A stretch of DNA of 64,000 bases from Streptomyces sp. DvalAA-14 (GTDB taxonomy: Bacteria > Actinomycetota > Actinomycetes > Streptomycetales > Streptomycetaceae). The stretch covers positions 101,836 to 165,835 of the forward strand of contig NZ_FMCH01000325.1 of the NCBI RefSeq assembly GCF_900091855.1, in the 5' to 3' direction. The translations under genes were made by a program, and so were the position numbers. Of this stretch, positions 36,378-44,238 are shown piece by piece. Below the pieces are notes generated by a model. The model did not search any database. It had not been told where the DNA came from and saw only the letters and a program-made list of their open reading frames with translations. Position 1 is the first letter of the stretch. Every line of letters begins with the position of its first letter.

Positions 36378-36503
36378 GAGATCGGATGACTGCTGCTCGC
36401 TGGCGCACCAGAGGGCACGCGCCAGGACAGGGGGGACGCCAGGATAAGGATGCATATGTTCGAATAATGGACGTCGTAGCAGGCCAGTAATAGCCTAGAA
36501 AAC

Positions 36504-37907
36504 ATGACTTCCGATGATTCGGCCCTGTCGTCGGTTCTGCCGGAGGAGGCCGCGGTCCTCGCGGCCACGGTGGCGGGTTCGGTCCTGCTGCCGGGTGATG
36601 AGGGATACGACGACGAACGTGCCGTCTTCAACCTGAACCACGGCTTGGAGCCCGCGCTGATCGTGGTGGCGCTGAGTGAGGCCGACGTCCAGGCAGCCGT
36701 CGCCTTCGCGGCCGGGCAGCACCGGCCGGCCCTGGCCGTGAGCACCGGCCATCAGATGGTCGGTCGGGCGCACGGCGCCGTTGTGATCGCGACCCACCGG
36801 ATGGACGACGTGGCCGTCGACGCGGCCGGCCGCACCGCCCGGGTCGGCGCCGGAGCGATATGGTCCGAGGTCGTCAAGAAGACCGCCGCGGTCGGGCTGG
36901 CTCCGCTGAACGGGTCCAACCCCACCGTGGGAGTGGCCGGTTACACCCTGGGCGGCGGACTCAGCCCGACCCTCGGCCGTTCCCACGGCTACGCCGCCGA
37001 CCATGTGCGCTCGCTCGACGTGGTGACCGCGGACGGCGAACTGCGGCATGTCGACGCGCGGTCCGACCCCGACCTCTTCTGGGCGCTGCGCGGCGGCAAA
37101 GGCAACTTCGGAGTGGTCACCGCGCTGGAATTCGACCTGTTCCCGGTGCCCCGCCTCTACGGTGGCGCCCTCTACTTCCCCGGCGAGCGGATGGCCGACG
37201 TACTGCGCGCCTGGACCGCTTGGTACCCCGGCACACCCGAGACGATGGTCTCGTCGATCGCCGTCCTGCGGCTGGCAGGGCAACCCGAACTGCCCGTGCC
37301 CCTGCACGAGGAGTTCCTGGTGGCGGTGCGTGTCGCCTACAACGGCCAGGCCGCGGACGGCGAACGGATAGTGGCGCCGTTGCGGGCGGCGGCCCCGGCA
37401 GTCCTGGACACCGTGGCGGACATGCCCTACACCAAGGCCGCGACGATCCACAACGAGCCGACCGAACCGGTGCCCTACTACGAACGGAGCATCATGCTGC
37501 GGGAGTTCCCCGCACAGGCGCAGGACAGGCTCCTCCAACTCGCCGGCCCGGACTCCGAAAGCACCCTGGTGATCGTAGAACTGCGAGCACTGGGTGGGGC
37601 ATGGGACCGCGAGCCGGCCGTCCCCAACGCCGTCGCGACCAGGGGCCTGCCGTATGTCCTGCTGGGCGTCGCGGGCGGGCCGGTCTCGGATGAACCGCAG
37701 CTCAAGGAGTCCGTCGCGGAACTGCTCGACGGCATGGAGCCCTGGCGTGGCGACCGGCGGTTGGTGAACAACCTCGCGCCGGACGAGGCGGGCGACGCCG
37801 CCGCCATCTACGGCGCTGAGCGCTACAAGCGCCTGGCAGCGGTCAAGAAGGCCTACGACCCGGCCAACATGTTCCGGCTCAACCACAACGTGCAGCCGGC
37901 CGCCTGA
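36504..37907 (+). CDS. FAD-linked oxidoreductase, berberine-bridge-enzyme type
   Basis: 467 residues, ATG at 36504; no clear ribosome site, so possibly leaderless. FAD-binding PP-loop domain: AVSTGHQMVGRAHGAVVI with His83 at the place that links FAD covalently. The second link in bicovalent enzymes is a Cys in G-x-C-x-x-VG-x-AG; here it is Asn139 (GSNPTVGVAGYTLGGG), so flavin would be attached once only. C-terminal BBE domain: YGAERYKRLAAVKKAYDPAN. Members oxidise sugars, alkaloids or polyketide intermediates. No signal peptide. Divergent from the GH95 gene; a SARP gene follows 240 bp on. Confidence 0.87.
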   Translation: MTSDDSALSSVLPEEAAVLAATVAGSVLLPGDEGYDDERAVFNLNHGLEPALIVVALSEADVQAAVAFAAGQHRPALAVSTGHQMVGRAHGAVVIATHRMDDVAVDAAGRTARVGAGAIWSEVVKKTAAVGLAPLNGSNPTVGVAGYTLGGGLSPTLGRSHGYAADHVRSLDVVTADGELRHVDARSDPDLFWALRGGKGNFGVVTALEFDLFPVPRLYGGALYFPGERMADVLRAWTAWYPGTPETMVSSIAVLRLAGQPELPVPLHEEFLVAVRVAYNGQAADGERIVAPLRAAAPAVLDTVADMPYTKAATIHNEPTEPVPYYERSIMLREFPAQAQDRLLQLAGPDSESTLVIVELRALGGAWDREPAVPNAVATRGLPYVLLGVAGGPVSDEPQLKESVAELLDGMEPWRGDRRLVNNLAPDEAGDAAAIYGAERYKRLAAVKKAYDPANMFRLNHNVQPAA

Positions 37908-38148
37908 TCGGACACCCGTGAAGCGACGGCAGTCCGCCGCGGAGACCTCCGGCCGGCTGTAACGTTTCCCGGTCCTCATCGCGTCGTAGGAGTGGGAGCC
38001 GACGACGGGGGCCGAGACTTCCTGCACGGGCGTCACCGCGTGCGATGGTGCGGTGACGGTCTCAAGGCCACGAGCACCCCGACCAGGGCGGCACCGAGGA
38101 CCGGGCCGCCGCGGCCGCGTCCGCGACCGCACAGACGGGGAGTTGGCT

Positions 38149-38913
38149 ATGCGGTTCAGGCTTCTTGGTCCAGTGGAGGTCATCGACGTCGCGGGCCGGT
38201 GGCAACCGGTCGCCGGGCCGCGCCAGCGGGCGCTGCTGGCCACGCTGCTTCTGAACTCCAACACCCCGATCTCGGTGGACGAACTCGCGGAGACGGTCTG
38301 GGACGGTGTTCCGCCGGCCGGTTACGCACAGACCCTGCGCAGCCACGTCATGCGGCTGCGCCGTAGTCTCCAGGCCCAGGACGCGGTGCTCCTTCGGACG
38401 CGGGCGCCCGGCTATGAGCTGGCGGTCGCGGACTGCGAACTCGACGCTCGCCGCTTCGAAGCCCTGTGCCGCGAAACGGCCGAACAGCTCCGCGTCGGCG
38501 CCTGGAGCGCGGTGGCCGACACCGCGGAACGGGCGTTGAACCTGTGGCGCGCGCGGCCGCTGCTGGACGTGCCGTCCCGGCTGCTGTCCGAGGCCGTCGT
38601 GCCGCGCCTGGAGCAGCTGCGACTCCAGGTATTGGATTTCCGGTTCGACGCGGAACTCCACCTGGGTCGCCATCATGTGCTGGTGCCGCAGCTGCAGGCC
38701 CTGGTGGCGGTGCATCCCTTGCACGAGCGTTTCAGCGCTCAGTTGATGTTGTCGCTGTCACGGGCGGGACGTCGCGTCGAGGCGCTGGCGGTGTATCGAT
38801 CCGCGCGGCGCACGCTGATCGACGAGCTCGGCGTCGAACCGGGGCCGGAAATGGCGAGGGTGCATCAGTGCATCCTGTCCGGCGGCGACCCGGTCGTCGA
38901 CCACGCGGCCTGA
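38149..38913 (+). CDS. SARP-family transcriptional activator
   Basis: 254 residues, ATG at 38149 with GGGGAG upstream. An OmpR-type winged helix (about 1-90: MRFRLLGPVEVIDV, then RQRALLATLLLNSNTPISVD and LRSHVMRLRRSL) is followed by a bacterial transcriptional activation domain (about 95-240: LDARRFEALCRETAEQL, then LLDVPSRLLSEAVVPRLEQLR). SARPs such as ActII-ORF4, RedD and DnrI activate antibiotic genes by binding heptameric repeats near -35. No biosynthetic cluster is next to it here; its target could be distant or the neighbouring FAD oxidoreductase. Confidence 0.9.
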   Translation: MRFRLLGPVEVIDVAGRWQPVAGPRQRALLATLLLNSNTPISVDELAETVWDGVPPAGYAQTLRSHVMRLRRSLQAQDAVLLRTRAPGYELAVADCELDARRFEALCRETAEQLRVGAWSAVADTAERALNLWRARPLLDVPSRLLSEAVVPRLEQLRLQVLDFRFDAELHLGRHHVLVPQLQALVAVHPLHERFSAQLMLSLSRAGRRVEALAVYRSARRTLIDELGVEPGPEMARVHQCILSGGDPVVDHAA

Positions 38914-38946
38914 CCGTCCGGGCGGCCCGCCGGCCCTGCCGTCGTC

Positions 38947-38980
38947 GGTGGCGACCCCACCCCCGGCCGCGGTCGCCACC
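38947..38980. terminator. Bidirectional terminator between SARP and NlpC/P60 genes
   Basis: GGTGGCGACC pairs with GGTCGCCACC around a 14-base loop, inside a further CCCGCCGGCCC / GGGCCGGCGGG pairing. It lies between two convergent genes. Confidence 0.65.
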
Positions 38981-39011
38981 GGGGAGGGGCCGGCGGGGGG
39001 TCGACGGGCGC

Positions 39012-40013
39012 TCAGTCGCCGATGAGGGTCTCCCAGGTCTGCGGGCCGATCTGGCCGTCGACGCCGAGGCCGTGCGCGGACTGGAACGCCCGGGCGGCGC
39101 TGTCGGTGCCCGAGCCGAACTGGCCGTCGACCGCAAGGCCGTAGCCGTACCTGTTCAGTTCGAGTTGGGCGGCCTTGACCGCGTCGCCGGTGGAACCCTG
39201 CTGGATCTGGACGATCAGCGAACTCCAGGTCTGCGGGCCGATCTGGCCGTCGACACCGAGGCCGTGCGCGGACTGGTAGGCCTCGGTGGCCGCGAAAGTG
39301 CCCGCGCCGAACTGGCCGTCGGCGGCGATGGACGCGCCGTGCTCGTCCAACAGGTACTGCGCGGCCTCCACGTTGGTGCCGGTGTTGCCCTCCACGAGGT
39401 TCGGCCACGGGGGGACGCCGCCTCCGCCGCCACCGGTGCCGGACTCGTTGTTGTAGCGGTAGGGCTGGTACAGCGACGGCGAGGGACCGCTGGTGTTCGG
39501 CCAGTACGGGTAGGGCATCGTCAGGTGGTGGACGCCGGCGTCCCCGGAGTCCTCCCAGGCGTAGTACTGGGAATGGGCGCTGTCCGCCCAGCCGTCGAAG
39601 ATCAGCACATGGCCGGCGTTCCCACCGGTATTCGGGCCGAGCACCCCGATGACGTCGCCGGGCTGGAGGGCGGCCTTGCTGACCGAGTGGACCACCGACG
39701 GCAGGGTGACCGTGGTCAGGCTGCTGGACAGATGCAGCGCCATCGACACGTAGCCGGAGCAGTCGGTGCGGTAGCTGATGTCGTTGCCGGGCCCGTACTT
39801 GTAGCTCGAGGAGCTGTACGGGGTCCCGTTCCACGACGCCGCTCGGGAGAGAATCTCCGAGGCCGAAATACTGCCGTTGATCGAGGAGTTCGGCGTGACG
39901 ACCGCCGAGCCCGCGGCCGTGTGCGGCGCGGCGTTCGCGGCGGTCGGGGCTATGACGACCAGCGCCACGGCGGCAGCCGCGACGAGCATCGCGGAACGTC
40001 TCTTGAGAGACAT
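39012..40013 (-). CDS. Secreted NlpC/P60-like peptidoglycan hydrolase with two peptidoglycan-binding domains
   Basis: 333 residues, ATG at 40013 after AAGGAAGAG. Signal peptide 1-28. Residues about 50-195 carry the cysteine-peptidase motifs DC85SGYVSMAL and GH135VLIFDG. A Gly-rich linker leads to two PG_binding_1 domains (about 205-265 and 272-333) that are almost copies: each ends with FQ/YQSAHGLGVDGQIGPQTW (same 17-residue core). The enzyme would cut peptide stems of peptidoglycan while bound to the wall. It is convergent with the SARP gene. Confidence 0.87.
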   Translation of the reverse strand: MSLKRRSAMLVAAAAVALVVIAPTAANAAPHTAAGSAVVTPNSSINGSISASEILSRAASWNGTPYSSSSYKYGPGNDISYRTDCSGYVSMALHLSSSLTTVTLPSVVHSVSKAALQPGDVIGVLGPNTGGNAGHVLIFDGWADSAHSQYYAWEDSGDAGVHHLTMPYPYWPNTSGPSPSLYQPYRYNNESGTGGGGGGVPPWPNLVEGNTGTNVEAAQYLLDEHGASIAADGQFGAGTFAATEAYQSAHGLGVDGQIGPQTWSSLIVQIQQGSTGDAVKAAQLELNRYGYGLAVDGQFGSGTDSAARAFQSAHGLGVDGQIGPQTWETLIGD

Positions 40014-40361
40014 GGTCTCTTCCTTCCTGACGGGGAATCGGTGCTTGCGGGCAGGGCGAAGTGCCCCGCGGCACCTGCGCCGCCAACGGCTGTCCCCTGA
40101 GCGATCCGCCAGGGTTCTGTTCCCCTCTCGGAAGGACGCCGTCGGTGACCGGCTGCGGCGATCGCGATCACGATCGCCGCAGCCGTCACGAAGACGATGC
40201 TGGAGAGGCGTGGCAACCCCGTGCGACGGCTGTGGAATTCGCGTGGCACCCCGACGCCGGAGTGAGGGAGGCGCCAGGCGAAGCCGTCGCGCCCCGGACG
40301 CCTGTGCGGCGGCCGGGGCGCTCGGGGCGCTCGGGGCGGACGGTCTCGAAGGGGCCGCGCG
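40014..40361. other. Gene-free stretch between NlpC/P60 and GH25 genes
   Basis: Holds the leader and promoter of the NlpC/P60 gene and the terminator of the GH25 gene. No supported coding frame. Confidence 0.5.
40145..40189 (-). terminator. Long hairpin terminator of the GH25 gene
   Basis: CGGCTGCGGCGATCG (40150-40164) pairs perfectly with CGATCGCCGCAGCCG (40171-40185) around a 6-base loop, and GTGA / TCAC extend the stem. It is about 170 bp past the GH25 stop. Confidence 0.7.
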
Positions 40362-41255
40362 TCAGGGGGTGTTGTTGGCCAGGGCCAGCAGCCGGGAGCT
40401 GTCCGCGCTGAACCGGTCGCGGTCCACCGCGCCCGGGACGCCGCTCACCGATCCGGAGTCGCTGTACTGCCAGAACGTCCAGTACGGGAAGCCGCTCGGA
40501 ATGGAGGGGCTGGCCGCGTCCGTCCAGTTCGCGACGACCAGGGGGCTCTTGGCGGACATCCCGCTCCAGCCGCCGGTGCAGGAGTTCCACCAGGAGGGGC
40601 TGGTGTAGATGAGGATGTCGCGGCCCGTCTTCGCCTTGTAGGTGGTGTAGAAGTCGAGGATCCACGACTGCATCGCGGAGGTCGACTTGCTGTAGCAGCC
40701 GCCCTCGAGGTCGAGCATTCCGGGCAGGGTGAGGCCGTCGGCCGACCAGGCGCCGCCGTTCGCGGCGAAGTACGTCGCCTGCGCCGCGCCGCTGGAAAGG
40801 TCGGGGCGGGCGAAGTGGTACGCCCCGCGGATCACCTTGGCGTTGTAGGCGTGCAGGTAATTCGCACTGAAATCGGGGTCCTTGTAGGTGGTGCTCTCGG
40901 TCGCCTTGATGAAGGCGAACTGGATGCCCGCGGATTTCACCGACGTCCAGGTGATCGTCCCCTGGTAGTGCGAGACGTCGATCCCCGCGGGATACGTCAC
41001 GTTCGGCGACGCGACGGCCCGGGCGTCGAGGTGGAGGTGGCGCGTGTCCGGCGCGAAGCTCGTGCCGTCCTGAAGGTAACCGGCGCCCATGTACCCCTGT
41101 CCGAGGGGAATGGCGCTGTCCCGCGCCGCTGGCTGCGCCGACGCGGTGCCCGCGGAGACCGTTGCCGCGAGCGCCAGGCTGACGCCGAGGACGCCGGCCG
41201 TCATCAGGTTCCGCTTCCGCTGTACAGCCCTGGTGGTGCGTATTCGGGAGAACAA
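40362..41255 (-). CDS. Secreted GH25 muramidase (lysozyme M1 type)
   Basis: 297 residues from a TTG at 41255, which has AGGAGG nine bases upstream; an ATG at 41204 is the fallback. Signal peptide: VQRKRNLMTAGVLGVSLALAA. Mature domain (about 85-297): GIDVSHYQGTITWTSVKSAG carries the first catalytic Asp, FAFIKATES, and MLDLEGG the acid Asp/Glu pair; YTFWQYSDSGSVSGVPGAVD ends the barrel. The enzyme cleaves the beta-1,4 bond between MurNAc and GlcNAc. Cysteines in LEGGCYSKS and WNSCTGG may pair. It adjoins another wall hydrolase but with separate transcription. Confidence 0.92.
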   Translation of the reverse strand: MFSRIRTTRAVQRKRNLMTAGVLGVSLALAATVSAGTASAQPAARDSAIPLGQGYMGAGYLQDGTSFAPDTRHLHLDARAVASPNVTYPAGIDVSHYQGTITWTSVKSAGIQFAFIKATESTTYKDPDFSANYLHAYNAKVIRGAYHFARPDLSSGAAQATYFAANGGAWSADGLTLPGMLDLEGGCYSKSTSAMQSWILDFYTTYKAKTGRDILIYTSPSWWNSCTGGWSGMSAKSPLVVANWTDAASPSIPSGFPYWTFWQYSDSGSVSGVPGAVDRDRFSADSSRLLALANNTP

Positions 41256-41600
41256 GGCTTTCCTCCTGGCGCGTGGTGGTGGGGGTGCGGGGGTGGGAAT
41301 GCTCTCCGGTCGCTGTTCTACTCGTGTAGCTCGCGTACGGTCGGGCGCCCGTGTCGGCGGCGGTGGGCGGCCCGGGCGTACCGCGCGGTTCAGTATGTGG
41401 CGGTGCCAGTGGTGCGGGCGAGATGCTTGATGTGCACGCGCCATGAGTGACGCGTGAACGGGCCCTGAACGAGCCGTACGCCAGGCGCCGCACGGGGGCC
41501 CGGACGGTCCGTGCCGGCTCGCCGCCCGGCGTACCACGCGTGGAGATCGAGCACATCGGTCCTGACCGGCGCGGATGAAGGGAGCCGCGGGGTCATGGCC
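41256..41600. other. Gene-free stretch upstream of GH25
   Basis: Promoter and leader of the GH25 gene and the 3' side of the ribosomal protection gene, both on the minus strand. I see no clear hairpin or operator. Confidence 0.45.
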
Positions 41601-43574
41601 TCATCGCGGCCTCCTTCCGGTGGTTCGCACCGGCCGGTAGTGGTCGGGGACGGAGTCGAGGACGCCCTCGCCGTGCGCCGCGCCGTGCAGCCCGGCACGT
41701 ACCGCGTGCACCTCCGCTGTCCGAACGGTTCCGGTGATCACGGCGAGAAGCCCGGCGGTCCGGGTGGCTTCGGGAATGGCACCGTGGCGGCCCAGCAGGG
41801 CGAGTACCTGGGGCAGTTCACCTGCCGGCGCTTCGAGCGCGAACCGGTCGATGGGCTCGCACACCGTCGTTCCGGCCCGTCCGAGGGCCGTGCGGAGGAC
41901 CAGTTCGGCCGTGCGTCGGACTTCTGCGGCCCGCGGCCCTGCTGGAGGGTAGCCGCTGTCGGTGACCGTGATCCGTACGTCGGTCACCCGCCATCCGTGC
42001 GGGCCGACCGCCAGGGGCTCATGGAGGTACTCCAGGATCGCGGCCCGGTATCCGGCGGCGTTGCCGTAGACGTGCAGGGGCAGCGTCGCCAGGTCCGCGG
42101 TGACGACGAGTTCGACTCCGGCTCCGGGTGCGGCCGGTTCCACGGTCATGCCGAGGGTGTAGTTGTACAGGTGGCCCGCATCGCCCAGGCGCAGCATGGC
42201 GCTGCCGGTCCGCGACGGTCGTTCGACGCAGACCACGCCGGTGTCGTGGAAGTCGACGGCGATACCGTATTCGGCCGCCAGCGTGTCGGCCAGGAACTCC
42301 TGCTGCACTTCGCCGTAGATCCGAATCCGGGCGGCGCCGCGTTCGGGCCGCAGGGCGATCAGCGGGTCGATGTCGGCGAGTTCGGTCAGGGCTTGGTGCA
42401 ACTCGCCCTGCCGGGCCGGATCGTGGGCAGTGACTCTCGTCTCGTAGCCCGGTTCGGGCAGCGTTGCCGCCGCGCCGGGGGCGGCCGGGCGGCACCCGAT
42501 CCAGTCTCCGATCCGTGCGCCGTCCAGGCCCCGGACGCGGGCGATCTGGCCGGTCGTGGCCCGCGTGCGCCGCACGGGCCCGCCGGGTTCGAAGACCTCG
42601 ACGGCCGTCACCGTCGCCGACCGGCCGCCGCCGACCGACACCCGATCGCGGACGCCGAGCGTGCCGGCCCGCATCCGCACCGTGCAGACCCGTTGCCCTC
42701 CCGGCGACCGCTCGATCTTGAACACCTGCGCCGCCGCCGGTGCGCGGTCGTCGCCGGGCGCCGCGGGCAGCAATTCGGTCACCGCCTCGATCAGCGGCCG
42801 GACGCCCGCACCGGTTCTGGCCGAACCGAACAGCACCGGATGGATGTCGCCGGCTCGGGTGAGGCGTCCGAGGGCCGCGCGGAGCCGCTGCGCTCCGACG
42901 GGGTGATCCCGCGCGAGCCAGTCCTTGAGCAGTCCCTCGTCGTGGTCCGCGAGCAACCCCGTCACCTGCTCGGCCTCGGCCGGGCGCTCCCACGCGCACG
43001 CGGCGACCTCGGCTGCGGCCGTGCCGGGGTTTCGCACGTGGCCGAGCGGTACGAGAGCGGTGCTCAGGCGGCTCCGGATCCCCTCGAGGACCTTCTCGGG
43101 CGCGGCCCCGCCCCGGTCGATCTTGTTGACGAAGAACAGCACGGGGATGCCCAAGCGGTGCAGCGCCCGGTACAGCACGATTGTCTGGGCCTGCACCCCT
43201 TCCACGGCGGACAGCACAAGGACCGCGCCGTCCAGGACCGCCAGTGAGCGGTCGACCTCGGCGATGAAGTCGGGGTGGCCCGGGGTGTCGACGAGGTTGA
43301 CGGTGACGTCGTCGATCGCGAAGGTGGCGACCGCCGAGCGGATGGTGATGCCCCGTCGCCGTTCCAGGGCCAGGGTGTCGGTCTGGGTGGTGCCGTCATC
43401 GACCCGGCCGGCCTGTTCGATGGCACCGCCGGCGTGCAGCAGCGCCTCGGTCAGACTGGTCTTGCCGGCGTCGACGTGAGCCACCACGCCCAGATTGAGC
43501 CGACGTGCGCCGGGCGTGGCCCCGGCGGTGGCGGGGTCATGGGGTGCGGGGGCGGGAGAGTGCGGACGGTTCAT
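41601..43574 (-). CDS. Tetracycline-type ribosomal protection protein, Otr(A)/Tet(M) family
   Basis: 657 residues, ATG at 43574 with GAGGAG upstream. EF-G-like GTPase: AHVDAGKTS (about 32-40), RGITIRSAVATF switch, DTPGHPDFIAEVDRS, FFVNKIDRG. Domains II-V follow (RIYGEVQQEFLADTLAAEYG, YRAAILEYLHEPLAVGPHG, TDSGYPPAGPRAAEVRRTAE). Such GTPases displace tetracycline from the ribosomal A site; streptomycetes that make tetracyclines, and many that do not, carry them. No tetracycline cluster is visible. An EF-G paralogue of other function cannot be fully excluded. A possible leader peptide overlaps its start. Confidence 0.88.
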   Translation of the reverse strand: MNRPHSPAPAPHDPATAGATPGARRLNLGVVAHVDAGKTSLTEALLHAGGAIEQAGRVDDGTTQTDTLALERRRGITIRSAVATFAIDDVTVNLVDTPGHPDFIAEVDRSLAVLDGAVLVLSAVEGVQAQTIVLYRALHRLGIPVLFFVNKIDRGGAAPEKVLEGIRSRLSTALVPLGHVRNPGTAAAEVAACAWERPAEAEQVTGLLADHDEGLLKDWLARDHPVGAQRLRAALGRLTRAGDIHPVLFGSARTGAGVRPLIEAVTELLPAAPGDDRAPAAAQVFKIERSPGGQRVCTVRMRAGTLGVRDRVSVGGGRSATVTAVEVFEPGGPVRRTRATTGQIARVRGLDGARIGDWIGCRPAAPGAAATLPEPGYETRVTAHDPARQGELHQALTELADIDPLIALRPERGAARIRIYGEVQQEFLADTLAAEYGIAVDFHDTGVVCVERPSRTGSAMLRLGDAGHLYNYTLGMTVEPAAPGAGVELVVTADLATLPLHVYGNAAGYRAAILEYLHEPLAVGPHGWRVTDVRITVTDSGYPPAGPRAAEVRRTAELVLRTALGRAGTTVCEPIDRFALEAPAGELPQVLALLGRHGAIPEATRTAGLLAVITGTVRTAEVHAVRAGLHGAAHGEGVLDSVPDHYRPVRTTGRRPR

Positions 43575-43629
43575 GGCTCCTCGTGTGCGGGTCGGCGACG
43601 GCGACGGCGGGGCACACGAGTTCGCGCAT
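43537..43629 (-). CDS. Possible 30-residue leader peptide of the ribosomal protection gene
   Basis: A short frame from the ATG at 43629 ends 38 bases inside the main gene, whose start codon it overlaps in another frame. It reads MRELVCPAVAVADPHTRSHE and ten more residues. Many ribosome-targeting resistance genes are controlled by translated leaders that stall when the drug is present. The ribosome site (GAGAGAAACGGAC) is weak, so this is a candidate only. Confidence 0.4.
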   Translation of the reverse strand: MRELVCPAVAVADPHTRSHEPSALSRPRTP

Positions 43630-44238
43630 GGGGGGTCCGTTTCTCTCGGCTGACGACGGGACAGCTGGTCGGACGCGATGTTCCAAGAGACCGTCCAGCG
43701 CTGTCAACGCAATTCCGTGCGCGTGGGCGCGGCGGTTCACCCGCGTGACGGCATGTGGATGGAGCCCGACGCCACGGGTGGCCGCAGCAGTGCGCGGAGC
43801 GGGGAGGACGAAGACACCGATGGACAAGTGCTGTGCAGCCACGGTGAGTTCATGGCGGCGTGAGCCGGGCAGGTGTCCGTGAGCGCGGCGGCCCGTCCGC
43901 CGGCGGCGCACTCGGCGGCCCGCGGCGTGCCCGGGGCGGCTTCTCCGGACCATCTCCCCAGGGCGGGGATGCGCGCCTCGTCCGGTCCGTCAACTTCCTT
44001 TGCAGAAAGCGGAGTTCACGCTTCCGACATATGTATCGTGAACTCCCAATCCTGGTTGAAACCTGATGGCGGGCAAAGATCGTCCCTGGAGTGAATCGGG
44101 CACCGGGGATATGTCGCCGCTCTTAGTCATGTACAGGCAAAGAATCCTGGTCGAAGGGCGGAATGGTCTAGTCAAGAGTTGGTCACAGCGGGCAGGATCT
44201 GCGCGTTTTCTGTGTCGATACTGTCAGGAGCCTGTGCC
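43630..44238. other. Gene-free stretch upstream of the RHS toxin gene
   Basis: About 600 bp. It holds divergent promoters of the ribosomal protection gene and the RHS gene. An inverted repeat GTTCACG-N16-CGTGAAC is at 44014-44043. From 43990 the base composition is lower in GC than the flanks. No supported coding frame. Confidence 0.5.

Noticed and set aside
41601..43574. Elongation factor G (housekeeping)
   Set aside because: Sequence blocks and length fit ribosomal protection proteins, and it is not in a str operon (no rpsL, rpsG or tuf).
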